From positions 1 through 39,996 of the forward strand of contig JAJUII010000003.1 of NCBI GenBank assembly GCA_029265505.1: DNA of 39,996 nt, in the 5' to 3' direction. The notes under the pieces are model-generated. The model was not told the origin of the DNA and ran no database searches. It was given only the letters and a program-made list of their open reading frames with translations. The position numbers and the translations under genes are program-made. This DNA is from Aeromicrobium choanae. GTDB lineage: Bacteria > Actinomycetota > Actinomycetes > Propionibacteriales > Nocardioidaceae. Positions 1 through 7,824 of the stretch are shown here, one piece after another. Numbering within the stretch: the stretch's first letter is position 1; each line of letters begins with the position of its first letter.

Positions 1-132
1 AGCGACTTCCCGAACATCCCGTACGCCTATGCCCACCAGGTGGAGGCGCTCGACCGGCTCGGACTCGGCCCTGACTGGATGCGCGCAGTGCTGTGGGAGA
101 ACGGCGGCGCGCTGTTCGGCGTCGCCGACTGA
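1..132 (+). CDS. Amidohydrolase (TIM-barrel) C-terminus, partial
   Basis: Only the last 43 codons are present; the gene enters from the left edge in frame 1 and ends in TGA. The fragment contains SDFPNIPY followed by an ENGGALFG ending. This resembles the C-terminal end of amidohydrolase-2 family metal-dependent hydrolases, where a GSDFP-type metal aspartate is followed by a helix ending in N-x-x-x-L-F-G. The fragment is too short to name a substrate; the family includes decarboxylases and hydrolases of cyclic or aromatic acids. It lies about 80 bases upstream of the tmRNA gene on the same strand. The family assignment rests on these two short motifs only. Confidence 0.55.
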   Translation, partial: SDFPNIPYAYAHQVEALDRLGLGPDWMRAVLWENGGALFGVAD

Positions 133-211
133 GTCGCCCCCGGCCCGAATCGTCGGGAGGGAATACCTGTCACCCCTCGGCGGTTAGGATGGGTGTATTG
201 ACAACTCCAGA

Positions 212-583
212 GGGGCTGATCGGTTTCGACTGTGGTCGTTCGATCCAAGTGAAGCGGGTAGAGAAGGCAACGTCATCTCTCAAACGTTCGTTGCAACCCA
301 ATAAGTGCCGATTCCAAGCGCACTGACTTCGCCCTCGCTGCCTGACAGCGACCCGCGAAGGGTGGACCCGGGAGCGTCCTCGTCCCGGATCGTCCATCTC
401 AGCTAGAGGACTTGCCGTTCTGATCGCGTAGCGAGGTCAGATCGGGACACTTGCGCTACTGAGCCTGTCGGTGACGTGTCCGTCCGAGCACCGGGGCCGA
501 GAAATGCGATCTGACGGACTGCACCCGGAGAAGCCTTGGATCAGCGTCATAGGACCCGGGTTCGATTCCCGGCAGCTCCACCA
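212..583 (+). ncRNA. ssrA: tmRNA (transfer-messenger RNA)
   Basis: tmRNA rescues ribosomes stalled on broken mRNAs and tags the nascent protein for proteolysis. The 5' end GGGGCTG (212–218) pairs with CAGCTCC (573–579), with one G·U, to form the tRNA-like acceptor stem. It is followed by A and an encoded CCA (581–583). The T-arm GGGTTCGATTCCC lies just before it, and the GATCGGTTTCGAC start is characteristic of tmRNA. The tag reading frame runs from GCC at 307 to TGA at 343–345 and encodes ADSKRTDFALAA, with the LAA end recognised by Clp proteases. A TAGGAT at 185–190 is a possible -10 box for a precursor. The ClpS adaptor encoded at 33.2 kb also feeds Clp proteases. Confidence 0.97.
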
Positions 584-608
584 GCCCTCCCGTCGTCGAC
601 GGGACGTC

Positions 609-633
609 GAGGCCGCCCCGTCGGGGCGGCCTC
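609..633 (+). terminator. Hairpin terminator after ssrA
   Basis: A perfect 11-bp stem (609–619 with 623–633) closes on a 3-base loop. It is very GC-rich and lies 25 bases after the tmRNA CCA. The T-run after it is weak (GTCGCATTTCG), as is common in actinobacteria. It may also serve the oxidoreductase gene that ends at 730 on the other strand. Confidence 0.75.
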
Positions 634-729
634 GTCGCATTTCGCTTCCGATCGCGGGGATCGTTCCGTCGCGACCGCGCTCTTCCCGCGCGGCGACCGT
701 CGTCCGCGGACGACGCGACGGCCGGAGGC

Positions 730-1821
730 TCAGGCGACGAAGTCGTCCCAGTCCTCGGCCAGGTAGTCGATGAAGGCGGCGCCGAGGTGCTCCTCCTCGA
801 GCCGGGCGCGGGGGAACGGCTGCGGCTCACTCACGAAGTCCGGGGACTGCGCGAGCCTCGGGAAGTCGTGGTGGATGATCGCGCCCGTGCCGATCGTGAC
901 GAAGTCGGCGCCGCGCTCCAAGCACCACACGGCGTCCTTGGTCGACAGGATCTTCCCGGCGACCCCGAGGCGCGTGCCGTGGCGCGGGATGTCCATGAAC
1001 CGGTCGATCAGCAGGCCGTCGAGCGACGTGTCGCGAGGCGCCTTGGCGACGTCCCACATCGAGATGTCGAGGTGGTCGACGTCGCCGGAGGACAGCAGCT
1101 GCCGGACGAGCGCCGTGGCGTCCTCGATCGTGATGCCGTAGCCCTCGGGGGAGACGCGGACGCCGACCTGGAAGTCCGGACCCGTCGCCTCGCGGATGCC
1201 GGCCACGACCTCCCGCAGCGCGCGGCTGCGGTTCTCGGCCGAGCCGCCGTACTCGTCGGTCCGGTGGTTGCGGCGAGCATCGAGGAACTGGCACAGCACG
1301 TACCCGTGCGCCCCGTGCACCTGAATGCCGTCGAAGCCGGTCCGCTCGGCGCGCAGTGCCGCCTGGACGAAATCGTCGATCAGGCGCCGGACGTCGCCGG
1401 TCGACAGCGCGGTCACGCCCCGGTCGGGGTCGGCCCACGGTGCCACGACGGGCAGGCCGGTGACCGAGGCGTCGGCGCGCATGCCGCCGTGGTGCAGCTG
1501 GACGCAGGAGACCGCGCCGGCCTCGCGGATCGCCTCGGCGAGGCGCGTGAGGCCGTCCTCGTGCCGGGCGTCGCTGATCCCGAGCTGGCCCTTCCACGCC
1601 TGGCCCTCGGCGGAGACGTAGGCCGCCGCCGTCATCACGAGGCCGAATCCGCCGCGGGCGCGCGCCACGAGCCACTCGTGCTCGTCGGAGGACAGTACGC
1701 CGTCCGGATGGCTCTGCTTGTTGGTCAGCGGGGCGAGTGTCCAGCGGTTCGGCCAGGTGGGCCCGTGCTCGAGGGTCAGCGGTGAGTCGAGTGCGGCTGT
1801 CGGGGGGACGGACGGGGACAC
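730..1821 (-). CDS. NADH:flavin oxidoreductase (old yellow enzyme family)
   Basis: This is an FMN-dependent TIM-barrel ene-reductase/oxidoreductase of 363 residues, a usual length for the family. The family signatures appear in order: NRWTLAPLTNK near residue 25 (first barrel strand, FMN phosphate side), LHHGGM at about 109–114 (substrate/flavin pocket), a VHGAHGYVLCQFLD block near residue 170, and DEYGGSAENR just after it. The GTG start at 1821 is chosen because GAGGAG sits five bases upstream. The open frame continues much further upstream, but that stretch is antisense to the next gene and has no family similarity. The native substrate cannot be read from sequence; enones, quinones or xenobiotics are typical. 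It is divergent from the membrane protein at 1948. Confidence 0.9.
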   Translation of the reverse strand: MSPSVPPTAALDSPLTLEHGPTWPNRWTLAPLTNKQSHPDGVLSSDEHEWLVARARGGFGLVMTAAAYVSAEGQAWKGQLGISDARHEDGLTRLAEAIREAGAVSCVQLHHGGMRADASVTGLPVVAPWADPDRGVTALSTGDVRRLIDDFVQAALRAERTGFDGIQVHGAHGYVLCQFLDARRNHRTDEYGGSAENRSRALREVVAGIREATGPDFQVGVRVSPEGYGITIEDATALVRQLLSSGDVDHLDISMWDVAKAPRDTSLDGLLIDRFMDIPRHGTRLGVAGKILSTKDAVWCLERGADFVTIGTGAIIHHDFPRLAQSPDFVSEPQPFPRARLEEEHLGAAFIDYLAEDWDDFVA

Positions 1822-1947
1822 GATTCTCCTCGGGTCGAGCCTGGGGTGGACGCCCGTGGGCGGGCTGCAACCCGACCCTATAGACGTTGCGGGGGCCGTC
1901 GAGCAGTGGTCCACGCTCGCCGAACCGCGGCCGCGTACGGTGGGCCC

Positions 1948-2511
1948 ATGTCGTTGGACCAGATGGTCGCCGTCAGCGGGTGGATGATCGTGCCCCTCGT
2001 GCTGCTCGGGGGGCTGCTGCACTTCGTCTTCGACTGGACCGGGCACCACCGGGTTGCGGCGGTGTTCGGCGCGGTGAACGAGAGCTACTGGGAGCACGTC
2101 AAGATCGCCGTGTGGCCGGTTCTGCTGCTGCAGATGGTGCTGTTCGCCGCCGGCGGACATCGTCATGCCGCGTTCGTGCCGGCCGCCACGGTGGCGCTGT
2201 ACTCGATCCCGGTCGGCATGGTCGGGCTGGTCTTCCTCTACAAGGCGGTCACCGGCCGGAACGTGCTGTGGCTCGATCTGCTGGTGTTCGCCGCCGTCAT
2301 CGTGCTGGCCCAGGTGATCTTCGTCCAGCTCGTGCAGCATCTGGAGGCGACGGGGACGATGGTCGCCTTGGCCGTGGCCTATCTGCTGGGTCTGGTGGTG
2401 GCGTTCTTGCGGTTCACGATCCATCCGCCGCGTGAGCCGGACGTCTTCATCGACCCGATCACGGGCGGGTACGGGCTCGGTGGCCATCCGGACCTCGGCG
2501 ACCGGACCTGA
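1948..2511 (+). CDS. Small polytopic membrane protein (DUF6512-like)
   Basis: This is a 187-residue integral membrane protein with about five or six hydrophobic segments spread along its length. After the first segment comes a conserved-looking loop, with LLHFVFDWTGHH near residue 25 and AVNESYWEHVKI near residue 45. The NES-W-EH-K motif is what I associate with DUF6512, a family of unknown function. The C-terminus is a short soluble tail rich in Gly, Pro and Asp. The ATG follows GGGCCC with no strong Shine–Dalgarno. It is divergent from the old-yellow-enzyme gene and is followed 62 bases later by a PPOX gene. The membrane location is secure; the family name is moderately so, and the function is unknown. 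Confidence 0.75.
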   Translation: MSLDQMVAVSGWMIVPLVLLGGLLHFVFDWTGHHRVAAVFGAVNESYWEHVKIAVWPVLLLQMVLFAAGGHRHAAFVPAATVALYSIPVGMVGLVFLYKAVTGRNVLWLDLLVFAAVIVLAQVIFVQLVQHLEATGTMVALAVAYLLGLVVAFLRFTIHPPREPDVFIDPITGGYGLGGHPDLGDRT

Positions 2512-2573
2512 CGACGTCGCTGGTCCGGGCACCGGCTCCCGGGCCGATGACCGAGGCGGCGATGATGGTCGCC

Positions 2574-2960
2574 ATGAGTGACGTGTGGCTGCCCTCCGGC
2601 GACTTCCTGACCCGACCCCATCTGGCGACCCTGTCGACGATGGGCCCGCGCGGCCACATCCACGTCGTCGCCGTCGGCTTCACGGTGCACGAGGGCATCG
2701 TGCGGATCACGACGATGGACGGCAGCCAGAAGGTCCGCAACATCGAGCGGGACCCTCGCGCGACGGTCGCCCAGGTCGTGGGCCCGCAGTGGCTCAGCAT
2801 CGCCGGCACGGCGACGATCCTGCGCGACCGCGAGTCGGTGGCCCTGGCCGAGCGCCTCTACGCCGAGCGGTACCGGCCGCCGTCGGAGAACCCGCAGCGT
2901 GTCGTCATCGCGATCACTCCGGAGAAGGTGATGTGCTCGCCCGGACTGCGCGAGTCGTGA
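2574..2960 (+). CDS. PPOX-class split-barrel protein (Rv1155-like, probable F420 or FMN binding)
   Basis: The gene encodes a 128-residue protein of the pyridoxamine-phosphate-oxidase-like split barrel. Visible family features are a PHLATLSTMGPRGHIHVVAV strand pair near the N-terminus, the middle block RNIERDPRATV, and a WLSIAGTATI strand. Actinobacterial members of this size commonly use F420H2 or FMN to reduce small molecules, but the cofactor cannot be decided here. The ATG at 2574 is chosen because the fold begins shortly after it; an ATG at 2547 would add nine residues with no family likeness. It lies between a membrane protein and an MBL hydrolase on the same strand, so it could be part of a short transcript ending at the 3834–3863 hairpin. 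Confidence 0.85.
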   Translation: MSDVWLPSGDFLTRPHLATLSTMGPRGHIHVVAVGFTVHEGIVRITTMDGSQKVRNIERDPRATVAQVVGPQWLSIAGTATILRDRESVALAERLYAERYRPPSENPQRVVIAITPEKVMCSPGLRES

Positions 2961-3003
2961 CGCAGCGCCCGGCAGCCGACTCGGCTCCCGGTAGCGTGCA
3001 GCC

Positions 3004-3789
3004 GTGGACGTCGTGTTGCTGGGCACCGGTGCCGCCGACGGGTGGCCGAGCCCGTTCTGCCGGTGTCCGTCCTGCACCGCGATGCGCGAGGCGGACATCC
3101 TGCGCACGCCGACGAGCGTTCTGGTCGACGGACGCGTGTGGATCGATCCCGGGCCCGAGGCGCCCCGCCAAGCTCTCCGCGCGGGAGTCGACCTCGTCGA
3201 CGTCGACACGGTGCTGATCTCCCACGCACACAGCGACCACCTCGACCCGGCCTTTCTCCTGCATCGCAGCTGGGTCAGCGAGCGTCTGCTCACCGTCTAC
3301 GGACCTGCGCCGGCGATCGAGCGCTGCCGCGACTGGCTGGCGCCCGAGCAGACCACGGTCCGGCTGGTCCCGGTGACGGCGGGGGAGCGCATCGGTCGCG
3401 GGCGGCATCGGGTCGACGTGCTGCCCGCGGCGCACGAGGCGTTCGGCGAGGCGGTCCTGTACCGCGTCGCGGACGGGGCGCGCGCGATGCTCTACGGCTG
3501 TGACACCGGGCCGTGGGCCGAGGGCGTGCTCGACGCGCTCACCGACCGGCTGGACCTGGTGGTTCTGGAGGAGACGTTCGGGGACCGCGCCGATCTCGCC
3601 GGGGAGCGCCATCTGGACTTGGCGAGCTTCGCGACCGCGGTGCGCCGGCTCCGCGAGGTGGGCGGGGTCGACGAGCGGACGCGGGTCGTCGCGGTGCACC
3701 TGAGTCATCACAATCCGCCCGACGTCGCCGATCGCCTCGCGGCCATGGGCGCCGAGGCCGGCGTGGACGGCATGCGTCTGCGGCTGTGA
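3004..3789 (+). CDS. Metallo-beta-lactamase-fold hydrolase (PhnP-like)
   Basis: This 261-residue protein has the metal-binding motif SHAHSDHLDP, with H74, H76, D78 and H79. A later aspartate in GCDTG and a late histidine in VHLSHHN complete a dinuclear metal site. Near the N-terminus, after GTGAADG, there is a cysteine cluster (C19, C21, C24) like the structural zinc site of PhnP-type cyclic phosphodiesterases. That points to phosphoester hydrolysis rather than beta-lactam or thioester cleavage. The natural substrate is unknown and no phn genes are nearby. The GTG start at 3004 places the first beta strand immediately at the N-terminus, as usual in the family. Transcription probably ends at the strong hairpin 45 bases downstream. 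Confidence 0.85.
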   Translation: MDVVLLGTGAADGWPSPFCRCPSCTAMREADILRTPTSVLVDGRVWIDPGPEAPRQALRAGVDLVDVDTVLISHAHSDHLDPAFLLHRSWVSERLLTVYGPAPAIERCRDWLAPEQTTVRLVPVTAGERIGRGRHRVDVLPAAHEAFGEAVLYRVADGARAMLYGCDTGPWAEGVLDALTDRLDLVVLEETFGDRADLAGERHLDLASFATAVRRLREVGGVDERTRVVAVHLSHHNPPDVADRLAAMGAEAGVDGMRLRL

Positions 3790-3833
3790 CCCCGCCATGA
3801 CGCCTCCGGGTGGCGGGGGAGTCCAGACACGAC

Positions 3834-3863
3834 GAAGGCCCCCGCCATGCGGCGGGGGCCTTC
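3834..3863. terminator. Bidirectional terminator between MBL and csp genes
   Basis: A perfect 13-bp inverted repeat (3834–3846 with 3851–3863) has a four-base loop and lies between two converging genes. The stem is almost all G/C with AA/TT at its outer end. It can fold on either strand, so it probably terminates both the MBL gene and the cold shock gene. Confidence 0.85.
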
Positions 3864-3877
3864 GGAAGTGGGGTTGC

Positions 3878-4081
3878 TCAGATCGCGCGGATCTGGGCGG
3901 CCTGCAGGCCCTTCTGGCCCTGCGTCACCTCGAACTCGACCTTCTGGTTGTCCTCGAGGGAGCGGTAGCCCGAACCCTGGATCTCGCTGAAGTGCGCGAA
4001 CAGGTCCTCGCCGCCGTTGTCGGGGGCGATGAAGCCGAAGCCCTTTTCAGCGTTGAACCACTTGACGGTTCCAGTAGCCAT
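3878..4081 (-). CDS. Cold shock protein (CspA family)
   Basis: This is a 67-residue single cold-shock domain, the standard length for CspA proteins. It is a small OB-fold RNA/DNA chaperone. RNP1 is seen as KGFGFI (residues 13–18) and RNP2 as DLFAHF (26–31), after the typical start [10 protein letters not shown]. The start is fixed by AAGGAGAAAATT directly before the ATG; an in-frame ATG at 4108 would only add an untypical extension. The 174-base gap upstream is long for this window and fits a csp-type 5' leader, where temperature-dependent RNA folding often controls translation. It follows the NYN-LOTUS gene on the same strand. Confidence 0.96.
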   Translation of the reverse strand: MATGTVKWFNAEKGFGFIAPDNGGEDLFAHFSEIQGSGYRSLEDNQKVEFEVTQGQKGLQAAQIRAI

Positions 4082-4255
4082 AATTTTCTCCTTGGGAGTC
4101 ATGCGCACTCGTGGATCGCGTGCGTCTGGGTGTCACGCGTCACTTCGAACCAAAGAGAAAACCGAACAACCTCGTACGAGGCCCGACCATCAATCTGCCG
4201 AGTCATGCCATGCAACGTCTCCACCCTACGGGGTCGAGCCCGAATCTCCTAATCG
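4082..4255 (-). promoter_or_regulatory. Probable promoter and 5' leader of the csp gene
   Basis: This 174-base gene-free gap lies between the NYN-LOTUS stop and the csp start. It is less GC-rich than its surroundings, with runs such as TTGTTCGGTTTTCTCTTTGG on the csp strand. No convincing -35/-10 pair or hairpin stands out to me. The interpretation as a csp leader is by position and family habit. Confidence 0.35.
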
Positions 4256-5152
4256 TCAGTGTCCGGGTCGCAGACGGACCTTGCCGCTGTTGTCGTCCTC
4301 ACCGACCTCGACGGCGGAGTTGCGGGACCGCAGGAAGTCGGTGAACGACTTGAACCCCAGCTCTTTCTCGTTGAAGGAGGAGTCCATCCTCTTCATCTGG
4401 CTCTTGACCGTGCCCGAGTGAAGCCATTCGTTGTCGGTGTCCTTCTCGCCGAGCAGGCGCATGGCGCGCAGGAGCAGGCGCGTCGCCTGACGGGACTTGG
4501 CGCGGTCGCTCTCCTCGACCGTGGCCGTCTCTGGCTCGGTCTCCGGCTTGGACTTCTTCGACGACTTCTTGGCGGCTTTCTTCGGAGCCGGCTCGTCCTC
4601 GGTGTCGTCGTCATCGTCGTCGCTGAGCCCGGGCAGGTTCTCGTAGGTCATCAGCTCGTCGCAGGCGGCGGCCAGCGAGCGGCTGGTCGCGCCGGCGACG
4701 CCGACCGCGACGACGTAGCGCCCCATGCGCTTGAGACGCTGGGCCAACGGGATGTAGTCGGAGTCCCCGGCTGCGAGGACGACCGTGCCGACCTGCGGCA
4801 TCCGGGCCATGTCCTCCAGCGCGTCGACGGCCAGCCGAATGTCGGCGCCGTTCTTCGACCCGGAGGCGGGGACCAGCTGGATGAGGTCGATGGCGCGGTC
4901 GACGAGCTGCTTGCGGTAGCGCGTGTTGACCGGCATCGACCAGTCCGCGTAGGCGCGGGTGAGCGCCAGGCGGCCGAAGGACGAGGCGTAGTCGAGGATC
5001 GCGTGGACGTCGATCTCGGCGGCGGCGAGCTTGGCGTCGTCGAAGCCGTGGTCCCGGTCGCGCCAGAAGGAGCCCTTGCCGTGGACCTGGTCGTATCGGG
5101 AGATGACGATGTTGTCGAAGTCGAGGTAGACCGCGACGGAGTCGGAGTTCAT
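4256..5152 (-). CDS. NYN-domain protein with C-terminal LOTUS/OST-HTH domain
   Basis: This 298-residue protein likely acts on RNA. Residues about 6–165 form a NYN (LabA/PIN-like) nuclease-fold domain. Acidic motifs are in the expected places: AVYLDFDNI near the start, NGADIRLAVDAL in the middle and AAGDSDYIPL near residue 135. A low-complexity linker follows, with a run of six Asp and then Lys/Glu-rich sequence. Residues about 225–295 form a winged-helix LOTUS/OST-HTH domain (RAMRLLGEKDT, then KSFTDFLRSR). LOTUS domains bind RNA, including G-quadruplex RNA, in other systems. The start ATG at 5152 is the only one before the first beta strand. Endonuclease activity is inferred from the conserved aspartates. 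Confidence 0.88.
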   Translation of the reverse strand: MNSDSVAVYLDFDNIVISRYDQVHGKGSFWRDRDHGFDDAKLAAAEIDVHAILDYASSFGRLALTRAYADWSMPVNTRYRKQLVDRAIDLIQLVPASGSKNGADIRLAVDALEDMARMPQVGTVVLAAGDSDYIPLAQRLKRMGRYVVAVGVAGATSRSLAAACDELMTYENLPGLSDDDDDDTEDEPAPKKAAKKSSKKSKPETEPETATVEESDRAKSRQATRLLLRAMRLLGEKDTDNEWLHSGTVKSQMKRMDSSFNEKELGFKSFTDFLRSRNSAVEVGEDDNSGKVRLRPGH

Positions 5153-5199
5153 GGGTCCAGTCTGCCGTGCGCGCGGTCCCTCGGGTCGGCTGCCGGTGC

Positions 5200-6246
5200 T
5201 CAGGACGACTCGTCGACCGGGCAGTGTCGTTCCGCGCCCCGGATCAGCAGCGCGATCGCACGCGGTGCGAAGGCCAGACCGGGAAGTAGGAGCGCGGCGT
5301 ACAGCCGTCCCCAGTACGCCGTGTCCGGGCGGCCCGCCACCATGAAGACGGTCATGTAGACGACGCTGATGGCCAGGACATGGCGGGGCAGGTCGCCCCT
5401 GACGACGCACCACCCGAGGAGGGCCAGCGGTACCACGACGACCGCGACCTCGAACGGCAGGGGGCGCAGGATCGAGCTGAATTGCACGGTGTCGATCACC
5501 TGCGGCCAGCCGCCGAGCCAGAGCCACCCCGGCGTGGCGACGGCATCGACTCCGCGTGCCGCCCGCGCCGCCGCGACCCAGTGGGCGGCGTAGACGAGCA
5601 GGAACGCCGTCGTCGCGGCGACCCACGCCGCGGCCTCGCGGCGGTCGCGTCGCCAGGCGCAGAGCGCCATCACGACGAGAGCCGCAGCGACCAGTTCGCG
5701 GAAGCATGTCGCGACCAGGACCAGCAGGATCGATGGCAGGGGACGGCCACGGCGCCACAGCAGGACGCCCAGGGCGAGCAGGCACATCGCCCACGCCTCG
5801 GCCAACAGGACCGCACGGGGGTGGGCGAGCACCCCGACCGTGGCGGCGAAGGTGAGGGTGGCGGCGACCCACTCGATCCGCGTCGGAGCCAGTCGCTCGA
5901 GGCGGATCATCGCCACAGCCGCCGACGCGACGATGAGCACGCGCAGGAGCCACGGGGCCAGCGGTCCGAGGCCGGCGACGAGCCAAGTCGTGGTGGGAAG
6001 CCGGAGCGTCGGCGGTGGCGAGACCGGATACCCGGCCGCAGACTGCTCGGCCACGGCGGCTCCGTAATAGCCGTCACCGTCCGCCACTCGGTCGGCGGTG
6101 CGCTGGTACAGCGACTCGTCGCTGCGCTCCGCCCCGGGCTCAAGCTCGACGATCTCTCGAGGGATCCCCGATCCCTCGATCAGGGCCCACACACTGAGCC
6201 CGACCAAGGCGAAGGTGATCCACAGGAGCGTCCGTCGGTTCGGCAC
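5200..6246 (-). CDS. Polytopic membrane protein, GT-C-like, copy A
   Basis: This 348-residue protein has about eight or nine hydrophobic segments. After the first segment (residues 8–25) there is a long extracytoplasmic loop carrying RVADGDGYYGAAVAEQ and then PTLRLPT. The arrangement resembles GT-C-type lipid-linked sugar transferases. The loop also recalls a proteobacterial cell-surface-glycopolymer family, but that likeness is from memory and not verified. It is clearly paralogous to the protein at 6546–7673: both share the YY-x-AAVAEQ-x-A-x-G loop, an RFRE/AFRE segment, a GGWP segment and ALLLPGLA-type endings. It is divergent from the Flp pilin at 6395, as copy B is from the pilin at 7881. 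A role in modifying or building surface structures is inference. Confidence 0.75.
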   Translation of the reverse strand: MPNRRTLLWITFALVGLSVWALIEGSGIPREIVELEPGAERSDESLYQRTADRVADGDGYYGAAVAEQSAAGYPVSPPPTLRLPTTTWLVAGLGPLAPWLLRVLIVASAAVAMIRLERLAPTRIEWVAATLTFAATVGVLAHPRAVLLAEAWAMCLLALGVLLWRRGRPLPSILLVLVATCFRELVAAALVVMALCAWRRDRREAAAWVAATTAFLLVYAAHWVAAARAARGVDAVATPGWLWLGGWPQVIDTVQFSSILRPLPFEVAVVVVPLALLGWCVVRGDLPRHVLAISVVYMTVFMVAGRPDTAYWGRLYAALLLPGLAFAPRAIALLIRGAERHCPVDESS

Positions 6247-6394
6247 GGATGGAGCCTAGTACCGGGACGAGGGTGGACGAGTCGCTTCGAGAGATCGGGC
6301 GAGATTCCAGCCCACCTCGCCGGGGCCGCTTCGGCGAAAAGCCTCTCGCGTGGCGTCGGGTTGGACTAGCGTCGCCTCACGCTGGTGGCACGGA

Positions 6395-6571
6395 ATGGGA
6401 GCCGACGTGGACCTTCGAGGTTGGATGGGACGGGAGCGCGGAGCTTCGGTCACCGAGTACGCGCTCGTGATCGTCGGGACGGCGATCGTGGCAGGGGTCG
6501 CGGCTGCCCTCTTCGGACAGGCGCTGCTGGAGTTTCTCGAGGATGTCACGGGGCGGATCTTCGGCCCGTGA
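6395..6571 (+). CDS. Flp-type pilin, copy A
   Basis: This is a 58-residue class III (Flp) prepilin. A short charged leader ends in RERG, followed by ASVTEYALVIV and a hydrophobic helix. The predicted cleavage is after Gly, with Glu at mature position +5, which is the Flp signature. A soluble tail of about 18 residues ends in GRIFGP. The ATG at 6395 is preferred because it gives a leader of usual length; the frame is open upstream to 6350. The Shine–Dalgarno is weak. The last 26 bases overlap the 3' end of the opposite-strand membrane gene at 6546. Compared with pilin B it lacks a strong ribosome site and flanking hairpins, so it is probably expressed less or functions as a minor pilin. Confidence 0.8.
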   Translation: MGADVDLRGWMGRERGASVTEYALVIVGTAIVAGVAAALFGQALLEFLEDVTGRIFGP

Positions 6572-7673
6572 CCTGCCGTCGTCCTGCCGGTGCGAGGCAG
6601 GCGCGGACACCGGATGGAACCAGCGCGAGACCGGGCAGGAGGAGCGGGGCGAAGAGTAGACCCCAATACAGGTTGTTCGCCCGGCCCACGATCATGAACG
6701 CCAGGCAGTACGCCGTCAGTACCGCCCACGTTCTGCTCGCCCAGCGGTCGCGCCGCAGGAGCCAGCCCACGAGGGCGAGCGGGACGATGACCGCCGCCGC
6801 GGCGTAGGGGAGAGCGGCCAGTGGCGTCGTGGAGCGCACGTAGTCGACCGTGCGGGGCCACCCGCCGAAGTCCAGCCATCCGCCTCCGGGGCCGGCGTCA
6901 GCGGGGTCGAGTCCCTGTGCCGCCACTGCCTCGGCGACGTGCGGGGCGTGGAGTGTCATGTACATCACCGCGAACAACGCCAACATCGCGAGCCAGGCGA
7001 GCGCCAGACGCCGCCGGCCGTTGACCCAGAGCCAGATCGCGATCGCGACCACCGCCAGCCCGGCATGCTCACGAAATGCGAGGGCGGCTCCCGCAAGGGT
7101 CCAGGACGCCAGTGGGCGCCGCTCGATCCCGACCAGCAGGCTCAGTGTGATCAGCGCGAACGCCCACGACTCCGCGTAGTAGGTGCTCGGAGGCGCGGCG
7201 ACTTGGAGCATGCCGAGCGCCAGCAGCAGCATCATCGCCACCCAAGTGATCCTGTTCGGCGCGACTCGCTCGAAGCGCAGCAGTGCTCCGACGAACACCG
7301 CCGATCCGAGGCCGAGCAGGACGCCGTAGGTCACTCCCGAGCTCAGCGACGCGTTCAGCCACGCCAGCGTCGGCAGACGCACCGTCGGCGCCGGCGCTAC
7401 CGGGAAGCCGCTCGCTGCCTGCTCCGCGACCGCCGCGTGGTAGTACGACTCGCCGTCGGCGACGCGCTCGCTGATGGCTCGATAGAGCATCAAGTCGGCG
7501 GGTGGTCCGTCCGAACCCGTCGACGGGGCGGGCATGACTCCGCTGCCGACGACGATCGCCCAGGCCATCAGGCCGAGCGCCACGCCCAATGCGGCCAGCA
7601 GCCCCCCGGAGGAGAGCTCGCGCCACAAGCCACGACAGGGAGTGGCGACGTCGGGCATGGGATCAGTGTGCAC
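6546..7673 (-). CDS. Polytopic membrane protein, GT-C-like, copy B
   Basis: This paralogue of the protein at 5200–6246 has 375 residues from the GTG at 7673, or 370 from an ATG at 7658. Neither start has a clear ribosome site. It has about nine hydrophobic segments. The first extracytoplasmic loop carries RVADGESYYHAAVAEQ and PTVRLPTLAW, matching copy A. Later matches are AFREHAG, FGGWPRTVDYVR and LYWGLLFAPLLLPGLA. No known catalytic motif can be assigned with certainty; an Asp/Glu in the first loop would be the expected site in a GT-C enzyme. It is divergent from the major Flp pilin at 7881 and converges on pilin A with a 26-base overlap. A link to pilin or surface glycosylation is inferred from context. 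Confidence 0.75.
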   Translation of the reverse strand: MHTDPMPDVATPCRGLWRELSSGGLLAALGVALGLMAWAIVVGSGVMPAPSTGSDGPPADLMLYRAISERVADGESYYHAAVAEQAASGFPVAPAPTVRLPTLAWLNASLSSGVTYGVLLGLGSAVFVGALLRFERVAPNRITWVAMMLLLALGMLQVAAPPSTYYAESWAFALITLSLLVGIERRPLASWTLAGAALAFREHAGLAVVAIAIWLWVNGRRRLALAWLAMLALFAVMYMTLHAPHVAEAVAAQGLDPADAGPGGGWLDFGGWPRTVDYVRSTTPLAALPYAAAAVIVPLALVGWLLRRDRWASRTWAVLTAYCLAFMIVGRANNLYWGLLFAPLLLPGLALVPSGVRACLAPAGRRQVTGRRSAP

Positions 7674-7748
7674 GGTGCTGGCTATGTGAAAGCAGAGTCA
7701 CAAGTGAATAGTCATTTGTCACCATAAGTTTCGCTGTCCGATAGTGCT

Positions 7749-7766
7749 CCGGAGTCATTTCTCCGG
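7749..7766 (+). promoter_or_regulatory. Small hairpin upstream of pilin B
   Basis: CCGGAG (7749–7754) pairs with CTCCGG (7761–7766) around a TCATTT loop, followed by TTTC. It lies 115 bases before the pilin ATG in the AT-richer divergent region. It could be a leader structure or weak attenuator. No promoter boxes could be fixed. Confidence 0.35.
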
Positions 7767-7824
7767 TTTCGTGGCGGTTGAGCTGCACATCGGCGTCTCA
7801 ATGGAGCAAATCATCGTTACGGTT

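Noticed and set aside
551-583. A tRNA-like end with T-arm and CCA
   Set aside because: It is the 3' part of tmRNA; the acceptor partner is at 212–218 and no anticodon arm exists.
1822-2532. Upstream extension of the old-yellow-enzyme frame
   Set aside because: It would be antisense to the membrane protein at 1948. The family N-terminus and a ribosome site support GTG 1821.
3797-4252. Open frame on the + strand across the csp gene
   Set aside because: It is antisense to a perfect CspA coding sequence and includes the terminator hairpin; no protein likeness.
4603-4622. Short trinucleotide repeat
   Set aside because: It simply encodes the Asp run in the NYN-LOTUS linker; not a structural DNA repeat.
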